From: an uncultured Clostridium sp. | GTDB lineage: Bacteria > Bacillota > Clostridia > TANB77 > CAG-508 | Assembly: GCA_950059165.1 (NCBI GenBank) | Contig: CATLUC010000107.1 | Coordinates: 1 to 5,016, forward strand | Length of the DNA: 5,016 nt | Reading direction: 5' to 3' | Part shown: positions 1 through 5,016 of the stretch, one piece after another | How the letters are laid out: the number at the start of each line of letters is the position of its first letter | How positions within the stretch are numbered: the first letter of the stretch is position 1 | Translations under genes and position numbers: made by a program | Notes under the pieces: model-generated | The model's database searches: none | Seen by the model: only the letters and a program-made list of their open reading frames with translations | What the model was told of the DNA's origin: nothing

Positions 1-1
1 T

Positions 2-1393
2 TGTGACCTATGTGCTTTAATGTTACCAGATAGTGGTCATATTCAAGAAATGGAAAATGAATGGAAAAACAAAAAAAGAAAAAGAAAAGGCGAAAAAGAA
101 GTTCCACCACTATATACAGCAGAAGAAGCAGCAAGATGTTTAGAAATTTTTGAACCTGTACAATATGATGAAATAATAGAAATTACGGAAGATATACATG
201 TAAGATTTAATGATGCAGGACATATGCTAGGTTCTAGTATTATTGAATTATGGACAAAAGAAGATGGAAAAGAAACAAAAACAGTATTTACAGGTGATTT
301 GGGAAATAATGACATTCCATTACTAGACTCTCCAACAATGATAGAAAATGCAGACTACTTGGTTATGGAATCAACATATGGAAGTAGATTGCATCTAAGA
401 AATGACGAAAAAGCAGAACTTTTCTTAGACATCGTATCAGAAACATTAGACAAAGAAGGAAGTGTAGTAATACCATCATTTGCAGTAGGAAGAACACAAG
501 AGATATTATATGAAATTAACAAACTAAAAGACCAGCATAAAGATGACGAAGAATTCCAAAGAAAATACAGAACAATAATGAAATCAAATGTATATGTAGA
601 CAGTCCACTTGCAATATCAGCAACAGAAGTATTTAGAGAAAACACAAACCTATTTGAAAGAGAAATCCAAGAAGAAATAACAAGAGGAGACAACCCACTT
701 GAATTTCCAGGACTAAAATTTACACAAACAGCAGACGAATCAAAAGCATTAAACGAAGATAATACACCAAGCATTATAATATCAGCAAGTGGAATGTGTG
801 AAGTAGGAAGAATAAAACATCACTTAAAACACAACCTATGGAACCCAAAATCAACAGTACTATTTGTAGGATATCAAGCTCCTGGAACACTAGGATACAG
901 TATAGTAAATGGGGCAAAAAAAGTAAAAATATTTGGAGAAGAAATAGCTGTAAATGCTAGAATAGAATACATTGAAGGCTATTCTGGACATGCAGACCAA
1001 GAAGGATTAATGAACTTCATATATTCATTTATAAACAAGCCAAAACATATCTTTTTAGTACATGGAGAAGAAGATGCACAAGAAACACTATCACAAAAAA
1101 TTGAAACAGATGCCGGAATTGGCGTAACAATACCAGAATTTGGTGAAACATATGAAATAAATGGAATAGAAGACAAAATAGAAATAACACACAAAATAGA
1201 AAGACCACAAGCAAGAAATCTAAGAACAGAAATTATAAGTCGATTAGAAACACTAAAAGAAGAAATAAAAGACATGGACAGCTTCGTAAGACAAGACATA
1301 CAAGACGACAGCTTAAGAGACGAAGACATATTTAGAATTAACGAAAAAATAAAAGACTTAGAAAAGCAAATCTTAAACGTAATAGAAGGCTAG
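2..1393 (+). CDS. MBL-fold beta-CASP RNA metallohydrolase (CPSF73/YSH1-like), 5' end missing
   Basis: This is a probable RNA-processing nuclease of the metallo-beta-lactamase/beta-CASP superfamily, acting in the cytoplasm. The frame is open back to base 2 and the translation before the ATG at 20 (CDLCAL, running into MLPDSGHIQE) matches the family, so the gene starts upstream. By comparison with relatives, roughly the first 95 residues, including the metal-binding HxHxDH motif, are missing. Counting from the ATG at 20, I see AGHMLGS with metal-ligand type His68, the GDLG aspartate (Asp93), beta-CASP motif A in MEST (Glu117), motif B in KHHLKHN (about 267-271), motif C in SGHAD (His324), and the HGE of the RMMBL region (348-350). 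The histidine at motif C is what RNA-acting rather than DNA-acting beta-CASP enzymes carry. Residues 400-457 are charged and helical, probably a coiled-coil tail. The stop TAG shares its last base with a repeat. The family is secure; endo- or exonuclease activity and the RNA target are not known. Confidence 0.9.
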   Translation, partial: CDLCALMLPDSGHIQEMENEWKNKKRKRKGEKEVPPLYTAEEAARCLEIFEPVQYDEIIEITEDIHVRFNDAGHMLGSSIIELWTKEDGKETKTVFTGDLGNNDIPLLDSPTMIENADYLVMESTYGSRLHLRNDEKAELFLDIVSETLDKEGSVVIPSFAVGRTQEILYEINKLKDQHKDDEEFQRKYRTIMKSNVYVDSPLAISATEVFRENTNLFEREIQEEITRGDNPLEFPGLKFTQTADESKALNEDNTPSIIISASGMCEVGRIKHHLKHNLWNPKSTVLFVGYQAPGTLGYSIVNGAKKVKIFGEEIAVNARIEYIEGYSGHADQEGLMNFIYSFINKPKHIFLVHGEEDAQETLSQKIETDAGIGVTIPEFGETYEINGIEDKIEITHKIERPQARNLRTEIISRLETLKEEIKDMDSFVRQDIQDDSLRDEDIFRINEKIKDLEKQILNVIEG

Positions 1394-1446
1394 GGCATAA
1401 TGGGGACAGGTACAGTTATTCCCATTTGGGCATAATTGGGACAGGT
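1393..1446 (+). repeat. REP-like repeat, one full and one truncated unit in direct orientation
   Basis: A 32-bp unit at 1393-1424 is followed three bases later by the first 19 bp of a second unit at 1428-1446. The two share 18 of 19 positions (core GGGCATAATNGGGACAGGT). The full unit has imperfect terminal inverted repeats (GGGCATAA against TTATTCCC), and TTATTCCCA at 1416-1424 can also pair with TGGGCATAA at 1427-1435. The same unit recurs at 3463-3494 with 28 of 32 identical bases. The array begins on the last base of the upstream stop codon. I see no transposase in the window. A REP/RAYT-type origin is inferred from the palindromic, intergenic, multi-copy form. Confidence 0.75.
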
Positions 1447-1473
1447 TAGCAAAGTAAAATAAAAAATTAAAAG

Positions 1474-1479
1474 AGGGAG
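1474..1479 (+). promoter_or_regulatory. Ribosome binding site of the GH15 gene
   Basis: AGGGAG lies six bases before the ATG at 1486 in a purine-rich leader. It is an imperfect match to AAGGAGG but supports this start. No convincing sigma-A promoter is visible between 1394 and 1470, so transcription may enter from upstream or start inside the repeat. Confidence 0.65.
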
Positions 1480-1485
1480 AAAAGA

Positions 1486-3447
1486 ATGGAAAATAAGTAT
1501 TTTAATGAAGCAATGATTGGAAATAAAAATATATTAGCCACTTTTACAGAGAAAGGAGAAATGCAAAGAATTTATTTTCCAACAAAGGACAATAGGCAAT
1601 ATATCAATTTTTTTCATACAGGAGTAAAAATAAATCAATCTGACTTGATTTATTTACATGATGATATCAATAATATATACAAGCAATATTATGATGAAGA
1701 TACAAATATTCTAAACACTGAAGTTACAAATACTTATTTTAACCTAAAAATAGTTCAAACAGATTATGTGATGATAAAAGAAAATGTATTAGTAAAAAAA
1801 TACACTTTCTTAAATGAGGGGAAAATTGATTTAGATACAAGCTTTTATATTCACTCAGAATTATTATCAGATTATAATAATCATGTTAGTTGTAAGATAA
1901 TAGATGGGGGGATGCTCCAATATGCCCATGATTTTAGCTTTTCAACTTTTGCAAAAGGGCATGAAATTTCAAAACATCAAATTAATGGAAGCAAAGAAAC
2001 CATTAAAAGAGGAGAAATTTACGATAAAGATTATATTGGTATGTCAAAAGATACTAGTATTTGTTATAATTTAGGAACAATTAGGCCACAAGAGAAGAAA
2101 GTGTTAGAAATATGCATATTAATTGGAGAAAATAAAAATATATCTGACATGGAAACTGAAGTAGAAAGAGTTAAAAAAATTGATTTAAAACAGGAGTATA
2201 ACGAAACAAAATCTTATTGGAGAAAATATGTAAAGACTCACAATGGTTTGAGTTTGAAAGACCCCCAAAATAGTTATGAAGAAAAAATTTATGATATTTA
2301 TAAAAGAAGCATTTTGCTATTTCCACTTTTGACAAATACGGGGACAGGAGGAATAATTGCATCAGCAGAAATTGATGAAAACTTTTCACAATGTGGTAGA
2401 TATGCATATTGTTGGACAAGAGATGCAGTGTTTATGACAAAGGCATTGGATATTTTAAAAATGGAAAAAGAAACAGAAAAGTTTTATAAAATCTTTTGTA
2501 AGAAAACTCAAAGTAAAAATGGTATGTGGGAGCAAAGATTTTTTACAGATGGCAAATTAGCACCATGCTGGGGATATCAAGTAGATGAAACAGCAAGTGT
2601 TGTTTATGGAGTATATGAACATTATAAATACACAAAATCAGAAAAGTTTTTAAAAGATAATTTACAAATGTGCGAAAAGGCTGTAGATTTTTTAAAACGA
2701 TATGTAGAAGATTGGCTGGAAATAGAAGCAAAAGATGAACATGACAAAGATATTGTAAAACAAGAAATTGAAGCAAATCAAAAACAAAAAAATCATAAAT
2801 ACCATGTAAGTTACGACCTTTGGGAAATGTGTGAGGGAATTCATTTGTATTCTTTAGCAAGTATTTATGCAGCATTTGAAAGCATAATGAGAATTTATAG
2901 AGTATTAGGAAATAACACATCAGACTTTGAAAACAATAGACTAAAAGAAGAAAAAATAATCAAAAATGAAAGAGAATTAGAAAAATTACAAACAGAAATT
3001 AAAAAATATATAAACACAAATATGTATGATAAAGAAAAGAATTGTTATTTAAGAAATACACAAGATGGGAAAATGGATATAAGCATGATAGGAAGTGTAA
3101 CACCATTTAATATGTTTAAAGCAAAAGAAAAGAAAATAGTAAACACAGTAGAAAGAATAAACTTATCATTAAGAACCTATACAGGAGGTTATAGGCGTTT
3201 CGAACAAGACCATTACAGAAATGGAAACCCATGGGCAATTGCAAACTTATGGATGACACTATATTATTTAGAAACAGGAGAAAAGAAAAAGGCAAAAGAA
3301 ACATTTGACTTTGTAATAAAAACAGCAGGAAAGCATAACTTTTTAGGAGAACAAATAGACAACGAAACTCTAAAACCTAACTGGGTTTTAGGCCTTGGTT
3401 GGTCACACGCAATGTTTATAATCGTATTAGAAAAGCTATGGAAATAA
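1486..3447 (+). CDS. Glycoside hydrolase family 15 protein (glucoamylase/trehalase type)
   Basis: An inverting alpha-glucosidase-type enzyme, expected to release glucose from the non-reducing ends of alpha-glucans or maltodextrins, or to split trehalose. The substrate cannot be decided from sequence. At 653 residues it is full length for bacterial members. Residues 1-250 fit the N-terminal beta-sandwich domain and about 265-653 fit the (alpha/alpha)6 barrel. Diagnostic motifs are GGIIASAE (288-295), YCWTRDA (308-314, substrate-binding loop), YDLWEMCEG (443-451, general acid Glu447), GNPWAIANLW (580-589), and LGEQ with LGWSHA (620-623 and 637-642, general base Glu622). Both catalytic glutamates are present. 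There is no signal peptide or membrane segment, so it acts in the cytoplasm, presumably on stored or imported glucan. A Lys/Glu-rich stretch at 411-437 sits just before the catalytic acid, and another charged helix spans about 483-508. The gene lies 92 bp after the nuclease and is bracketed by copies of the same repeat. Confidence 0.9.
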   Translation: MENKYFNEAMIGNKNILATFTEKGEMQRIYFPTKDNRQYINFFHTGVKINQSDLIYLHDDINNIYKQYYDEDTNILNTEVTNTYFNLKIVQTDYVMIKENVLVKKYTFLNEGKIDLDTSFYIHSELLSDYNNHVSCKIIDGGMLQYAHDFSFSTFAKGHEISKHQINGSKETIKRGEIYDKDYIGMSKDTSICYNLGTIRPQEKKVLEICILIGENKNISDMETEVERVKKIDLKQEYNETKSYWRKYVKTHNGLSLKDPQNSYEEKIYDIYKRSILLFPLLTNTGTGGIIASAEIDENFSQCGRYAYCWTRDAVFMTKALDILKMEKETEKFYKIFCKKTQSKNGMWEQRFFTDGKLAPCWGYQVDETASVVYGVYEHYKYTKSEKFLKDNLQMCEKAVDFLKRYVEDWLEIEAKDEHDKDIVKQEIEANQKQKNHKYHVSYDLWEMCEGIHLYSLASIYAAFESIMRIYRVLGNNTSDFENNRLKEEKIIKNERELEKLQTEIKKYINTNMYDKEKNCYLRNTQDGKMDISMIGSVTPFNMFKAKEKKIVNTVERINLSLRTYTGGYRRFEQDHYRNGNPWAIANLWMTLYYLETGEKKKAKETFDFVIKTAGKHNFLGEQIDNETLKPNWVLGLGWSHAMFIIVLEKLWK

Positions 3448-3453
3448 ATTTGA

Positions 3454-3530
3454 GCATAACTGGGGCATAATTGGGACAGGCACTGTTATGCCCAAAAGGG
3501 AACAACAGTGCCTGTCCCAATTATGCCCAA
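3454..3530. repeat. REP-like repeat as a long inverted repeat (hairpin)
   Basis: A full 32-bp unit at 3463-3494 is followed by a 25-bp inverted unit at 3504-3528. Bases 3463-3487 pair perfectly with 3504-3528, and the tip holds CCC-AAAA-GGG (3491-3500), so the whole block can fold into one long stem. A further partial unit (GCATAACTGGG, 3454-3464) precedes it with an 11-bp period. The unit is 28/32 identical to the copy at 1393-1424. The hairpin is followed by an A-run, not a T-run, so it is not a typical intrinsic terminator, though it could protect the 3' end of the GH15 mRNA. Confidence 0.85.
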
Positions 3531-3547
3531 AAAAATGAAAAAAATGC

Positions 3548-3576
3548 TTGCAAAGTAATCTTTTTTGGTATAGAAT
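3548..3576 (+). promoter_or_regulatory. Sigma-A promoter of the GAPDH gene
   Basis: The -35 hexamer TTGCAA (3548-3553) and the -10 hexamer TAGAAT (3571-3576) are separated by 17 bp. Start of transcription would be near 3583, giving a leader of about 68 bases. The promoter lies 18 bp past the repeat hairpin and gives gap its own transcription unit. Confidence 0.7.
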
Positions 3577-3614
3577 AGAATTGCCTAAGAAAATGTGGGC
3601 AATACTATAAAAAA

Positions 3615-3633
3615 TAGATGTTTTAAACATCTA
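3615..3633 (+). promoter_or_regulatory. Palindrome in the GAPDH 5' leader
   Basis: TAGATGTTT (3615-3623) and AAACATCTA (3625-3633) are perfect inverted arms around one base. As RNA this forms an 8-bp stem with a three-base loop ending three bases before the Shine-Dalgarno site. It could be an mRNA-stabilising or translation-tuning hairpin, or a repressor operator downstream of the promoter. A weaker stem, TTGCC (3581-3585) with GGCAA (3598-3602), lies near the predicted transcript 5' end. No known riboswitch is recognised. Confidence 0.6.
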
Positions 3634-3636
3634 AAG

Positions 3637-3643
3637 AAGGAGG
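3637..3643 (+). promoter_or_regulatory. Ribosome binding site of the GAPDH gene
   Basis: AAGGAGG is a perfect Shine-Dalgarno sequence seven bases before the ATG at 3651. It fixes the start and fits strong translation. Confidence 0.9.
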
Positions 3644-3650
3644 AAATGTT

Positions 3651-4655
3651 ATGTCAGTAAAAATTGGAATTAATGGATTTGGAAGAATTGGAAATTTGTC
3701 TTTCCAAGCAGCATTAAAAAAAGAAGGGATAGAAGTAGTTGCTATAAACGACCCTTTTATAACAGCAGATTATATGGCTTATATGACAAAATATGATTCA
3801 GTACATGGAAAGTTTGATGGTACAGTAGAAGGAAAAGATAATGTTTTAACAGTAAATGGAAGAGATATAAAAGTATTTAATGAAATGGAACCAAGAAATA
3901 TTCCTTGGGGAGAATTAGGTGTAGAATATGTTTTAGAGTGTTCAGGTGTGTTTACTACTCTTGAAAAAGCTAGGGCTCATATTGATGCAGGTGCTAAAAA
4001 GGTTATTATTAGTGCACCATCTAAAGATGCTCCTATGTTTGTTATGGGTGTTAATCATACAGAATATGACCCAAGTATGGATATTGTTTCTAATGCATCT
4101 TGTACAACTAACTGTTTAGCACCACTAGCAAAAGTTATTAATGATAATTTTGGAATTAAAGATGGTTTAATGACAACAGTTCATGCTATGACAGCTACTC
4201 AAAAGACAGTGGATGGAGCTTCTAAGAAAGATTGGAGAGGTGGTAGAGCTGCAGCTAGTAATATTATACCATCATCAACAGGAGCAGCTAAAGCAGTTGG
4301 AAAAGTTATTCCAAATTTAAATGGAAAATTAACAGGTATGGCATTCAGAGTTCCAACAGCTGATGTTTCTGTTGTTGACTTAACTTGTAACTTAGAAAAG
4401 CCAACAACTTATGAAGAAATTTGTAATGCTATGAAAAAAGCATCTGAAAATGAAATGAAAGGTATTGTGGAATATGTAACAGACCCAGTTGTTTCTTCTG
4501 ATTTTACAACAGATGCACATACTTCTATATTTGACAGCACAGCTGGAATTATGCTAACAGATACTTTTGTAAAATTAGTTGCTTGGTATGATAACGAATG
4601 GGGATATTCAAATAAATTAGTAGATTTAGTAAGCTATATTGCTAGCAGAAGCTAG
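3651..4655 (+). CDS. gap: Type I glyceraldehyde-3-phosphate dehydrogenase, NAD-type
   Basis: This cytoplasmic glycolytic enzyme converts glyceraldehyde-3-phosphate, phosphate and NAD+ to 1,3-bisphosphoglycerate. At 334 residues it is complete. The Rossmann motif is INGFGRIG (7-14), Asp34 in NDPF supports NAD preference, SNASCTTNC (148-155) holds catalytic Cys151, and the catalytic His178 is in TTVHAMTATQKT. DWRGGRA (194-200) and WYDNEWGYSN (312-321) are also intact. Two common residues differ: Asn15 replaces the second arginine of GRIGR, and Ala190 stands in the usual DGPS proline position. The sequence (NDPF, APMFVMGVNH, VSNASCTTNC, VSVVDLTCNLEKP) belongs to the subtype shared by E. coli GapA, Bacteroides and eukaryotes, not the ISGASCTTNC/DLKTIVF type common in Clostridium and Bacillus. 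Pgk and tpi do not follow; the next gene is a tRNA with its own promoter. Codon use is richer in T-ending codons than in the two upstream genes. Confidence 0.97.
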   Translation: MSVKIGINGFGRIGNLSFQAALKKEGIEVVAINDPFITADYMAYMTKYDSVHGKFDGTVEGKDNVLTVNGRDIKVFNEMEPRNIPWGELGVEYVLECSGVFTTLEKARAHIDAGAKKVIISAPSKDAPMFVMGVNHTEYDPSMDIVSNASCTTNCLAPLAKVINDNFGIKDGLMTTVHAMTATQKTVDGASKKDWRGGRAAASNIIPSSTGAAKAVGKVIPNLNGKLTGMAFRVPTADVSVVDLTCNLEKPTTYEEICNAMKKASENEMKGIVEYVTDPVVSSDFTTDAHTSIFDSTAGIMLTDTFVKLVAWYDNEWGYSNKLVDLVSYIASRS

Positions 4656-4670
4656 AATTTGAAAAATGCG

Positions 4671-4736
4671 TTGCTAAAATTATAATAATGAAGTTATTTT
4701 CACATATATAAAATATGTTAGCAAACGGTTAGCAAA
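4671..4736. repeat. TTAGCAA repeats downstream of gap
   Basis: GTTAGCAAA occurs at 4717-4725 and again at 4728-4736 with an 11-bp period, and an inverted copy, TTGCTAA, lies at 4671-4677. The ten bases GGTTAGCAAA at 4727-4736 also occur at 1444-1453, at the edge of the first REP-like block. The period of about one helical turn would suit side-by-side protein binding. The function is unknown. Confidence 0.6.
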
Positions 4737-4745
4737 ATGAAAAAA

Positions 4746-4769
4746 TGGTCGACAAATTGGTCGACAAAT
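4746..4769 (+). repeat. Perfect 12-bp tandem repeat
   Basis: TGGTCGACAAAT is present twice head to tail (4746-4757 and 4758-4769), each copy holding the palindrome GTCGAC. It begins nine bases after the TTAGCAA pair and ends 22 bases before the tRNA promoter. The stretch 4656-4789 contains no gene and no strong terminator; these two repeat sets are all I see in it. Confidence 0.8.
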
Positions 4770-4789
4770 TCAAAAAAATATAAAAAATA

Positions 4790-4835
4790 TCTTGACAATA
4801 GAAGCCCAAATGTGCTATTATAACTATTGTCAAGA
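4790..4835. repeat. 12-bp inverted repeat spanning the tRNA promoter
   Basis: TCTTGACAATAG (4790-4801) is an exact inverted copy of CTATTGTCAAGA (4824-4835), separated by 22 bp. The left arm contains the -35 element and the right arm covers the expected transcription start, so the -10 element lies between the arms. The symmetry could be an operator, or the trace of an inverted duplication. Confidence 0.8.
4792..4821 (+). promoter_or_regulatory. Strong sigma-A promoter of tRNA-Leu
   Basis: A consensus -35 TTGACA (4792-4797) and a -10 TATTAT (4816-4821) have an 18-bp spacer, and TGC directly before the -10 gives an extended -10. Transcription would start near 4828, about 14 bases before the mature tRNA, which is typical of stable RNA promoters. 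Confidence 0.85.
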
Positions 4836-4841
4836 AAATAT

Positions 4842-4925
4842 GCGGATGTGGCGGAACTGGTAGACGCGCTGGTCTTAGGAACCAGTGTCAACGACGTGGG
4901 GGTTCGAGTCCCTTCATCCGCACCA
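4842..4925 (+). tRNA. tRNA-Leu, anticodon UAG, with encoded CCA
   Basis: The acceptor stem GCGGATG (4842-4848) pairs with CATCCGC (4915-4921), followed by discriminator A and CCA (4923-4925). The anticodon stem CTGGT/ACCAG (4869-4873 and 4881-4885) encloses CTTAGGA, with anticodon TAG at 4876-4878, which reads CUN leucine codons. A long variable arm (from about 4886) marks a class II tRNA, and the T-loop is TTCGAGT. The T-stem GGGGG/CCCTT uses two G-U pairs at its base. The gene appears intact and functional, transcribed alone from its own promoter. Confidence 0.96.
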
Positions 4926-4930
4926 ACGAC

Positions 4931-4966
4931 GTATCTGTTCGAACTTTTTATAGAACAGAGAGATAC
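4931..4966 (+). other. Hairpin after tRNA-Leu
   Basis: GTAT (4931-4934) and CTGTTC (4935-4940) can pair with ATAC (4963-4966) and GAACAG (4953-4958), leaving a four-base AGAG bulge. GTTCGAAC (4937-4944) is an 8-bp palindrome inside it. It has no following T-run, so it may guide tRNA 3' trimming or simply be trailer structure. Confidence 0.5.
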
Positions 4967-4968
4967 AG

Positions 4969-5004
4969 AAATCAATCAGAAAATAAAATCTGGTTGATTT
5001 TTTT
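4969..5004 (+). terminator. Intrinsic terminator of tRNA-Leu
   Basis: AAATCAATCAGA (4969-4980) pairs with TCTGGTTGATTT (4989-5000) with one G-U wobble and an 8-base loop. The stem runs into seven T (4998-5004). This ends the tRNA transcription unit. Confidence 0.88.
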
Positions 5005-5016
5005 GTTGCCTAAAAA

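Noticed and set aside
20..22. ATG at 20 as the true start of the nuclease gene
   Set aside because: The frame is open to base 2, the upstream codons match the family, and the N-terminal metal-binding motif is missing, so the gene begins outside the window.
43..1329. Minus-strand open frames at 43-315, 355-774, 979-1329 and 1029-1214
   Set aside because: They lie opposite the nuclease gene, are rich in Ser/Leu/Phe as expected from antisense of purine-rich coding DNA, and show no domain motif.
1436..1460. TTGGGA and TAAAAT as a GH15 promoter
   Set aside because: The spacing is only 13 bp and the -35 match is poor.
1393..3530. CRISPR array
   Set aside because: The repeats occur as partial direct and inverted copies without regular spacers, and no cas gene is present.
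3461..3540. The repeat hairpin as an intrinsic terminator for GH15
   Set aside because: It is followed by A-rich DNA on the plus strand, and the minus-strand exit also lacks a T-run.
2171..3630. Minus-strand open frames at 2171-2419, 2543-2920, 3116-3304 and 3436-3630
   Set aside because: The first three are antisense shadows of GH15. The last crosses the repeat hairpin and the gap promoter and resembles no protein I know.
3577..3650. Riboswitch in the gap leader
   Set aside because: The leader is about 68 bases with only simple stems and no recognised conserved aptamer core.
4684..4700. AATAA/TTATT hairpin with TTTT as the gap terminator
   Set aside because: A five-pair all-AT stem is too weak to call; no strong gap terminator is visible before the tRNA promoter.
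4745..4783. Short plus-strand frame MVDKLVDKFKKI
   Set aside because: Only 12 codons, made mostly by the 12-bp tandem repeat, with no Shine-Dalgarno site.
4718..4975. Minus-strand reading frame of 85 codons containing ADEGTRTPT
   Set aside because: It is the reverse complement of the tRNA-Leu gene plus its promoter. This peptide string is a well-known false protein from antisense tRNA-Leu translation.

Overview
The window is AT-rich, gene-dense bacterial DNA. It looks like a low-GC member of the Firmicutes, most likely Clostridia. Evidence: strong purine-rich Shine-Dalgarno sites, AGA/A-ending codon preference, TTGACA/TATAAT-type sigma-A promoters, a tRNA with an encoded CCA end, and a GH15 enzyme with the DLWEM form of the catalytic motif. 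No genus is assigned.

Layout, all genes on the + strand: (1) 2-1393, the 3' part of a beta-CASP metallo-beta-lactamase-fold RNA-processing nuclease, cut by the window edge. (2) 1393-1446, a REP-like repeat that begins on the last base of that gene's stop codon. (3) 1486-3447, a complete cytoplasmic GH15 glucoamylase/trehalase-type glycosidase. (4) 3454-3530, a second copy of the same repeat family, here a long near-perfect inverted repeat. (5) 3548-4655, a promoter, a palindromic 5' leader and a complete type I glyceraldehyde-3-phosphate dehydrogenase. (6) 4656-4841, a gene-free stretch with two sets of short direct repeats and a strong tRNA promoter embedded in a 12-bp inverted repeat. (7) 4842-4925, tRNA-Leu(UAG), followed by a hairpin and an intrinsic terminator.

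The glycosidase would release glucose (or split trehalose) in the cytoplasm, and GAPDH carries out the oxidative step of lower glycolysis. This is a loose metabolic fit, not an operon, since gap has its own promoter. The nuclease and tRNA are unrelated housekeeping functions. No defence system, CRISPR array or intact mobile element is visible. The strongest non-genic signal is a 32-bp repeat unit (core GGGCATAATTGGGACAGG) present as whole or partial copies on both sides of the GH15 gene. The second strongest is the cluster of short repeats and the symmetric promoter next to tRNA-Leu. The best-supported reading is ordinary core genome decorated with a REP-type repeat family.
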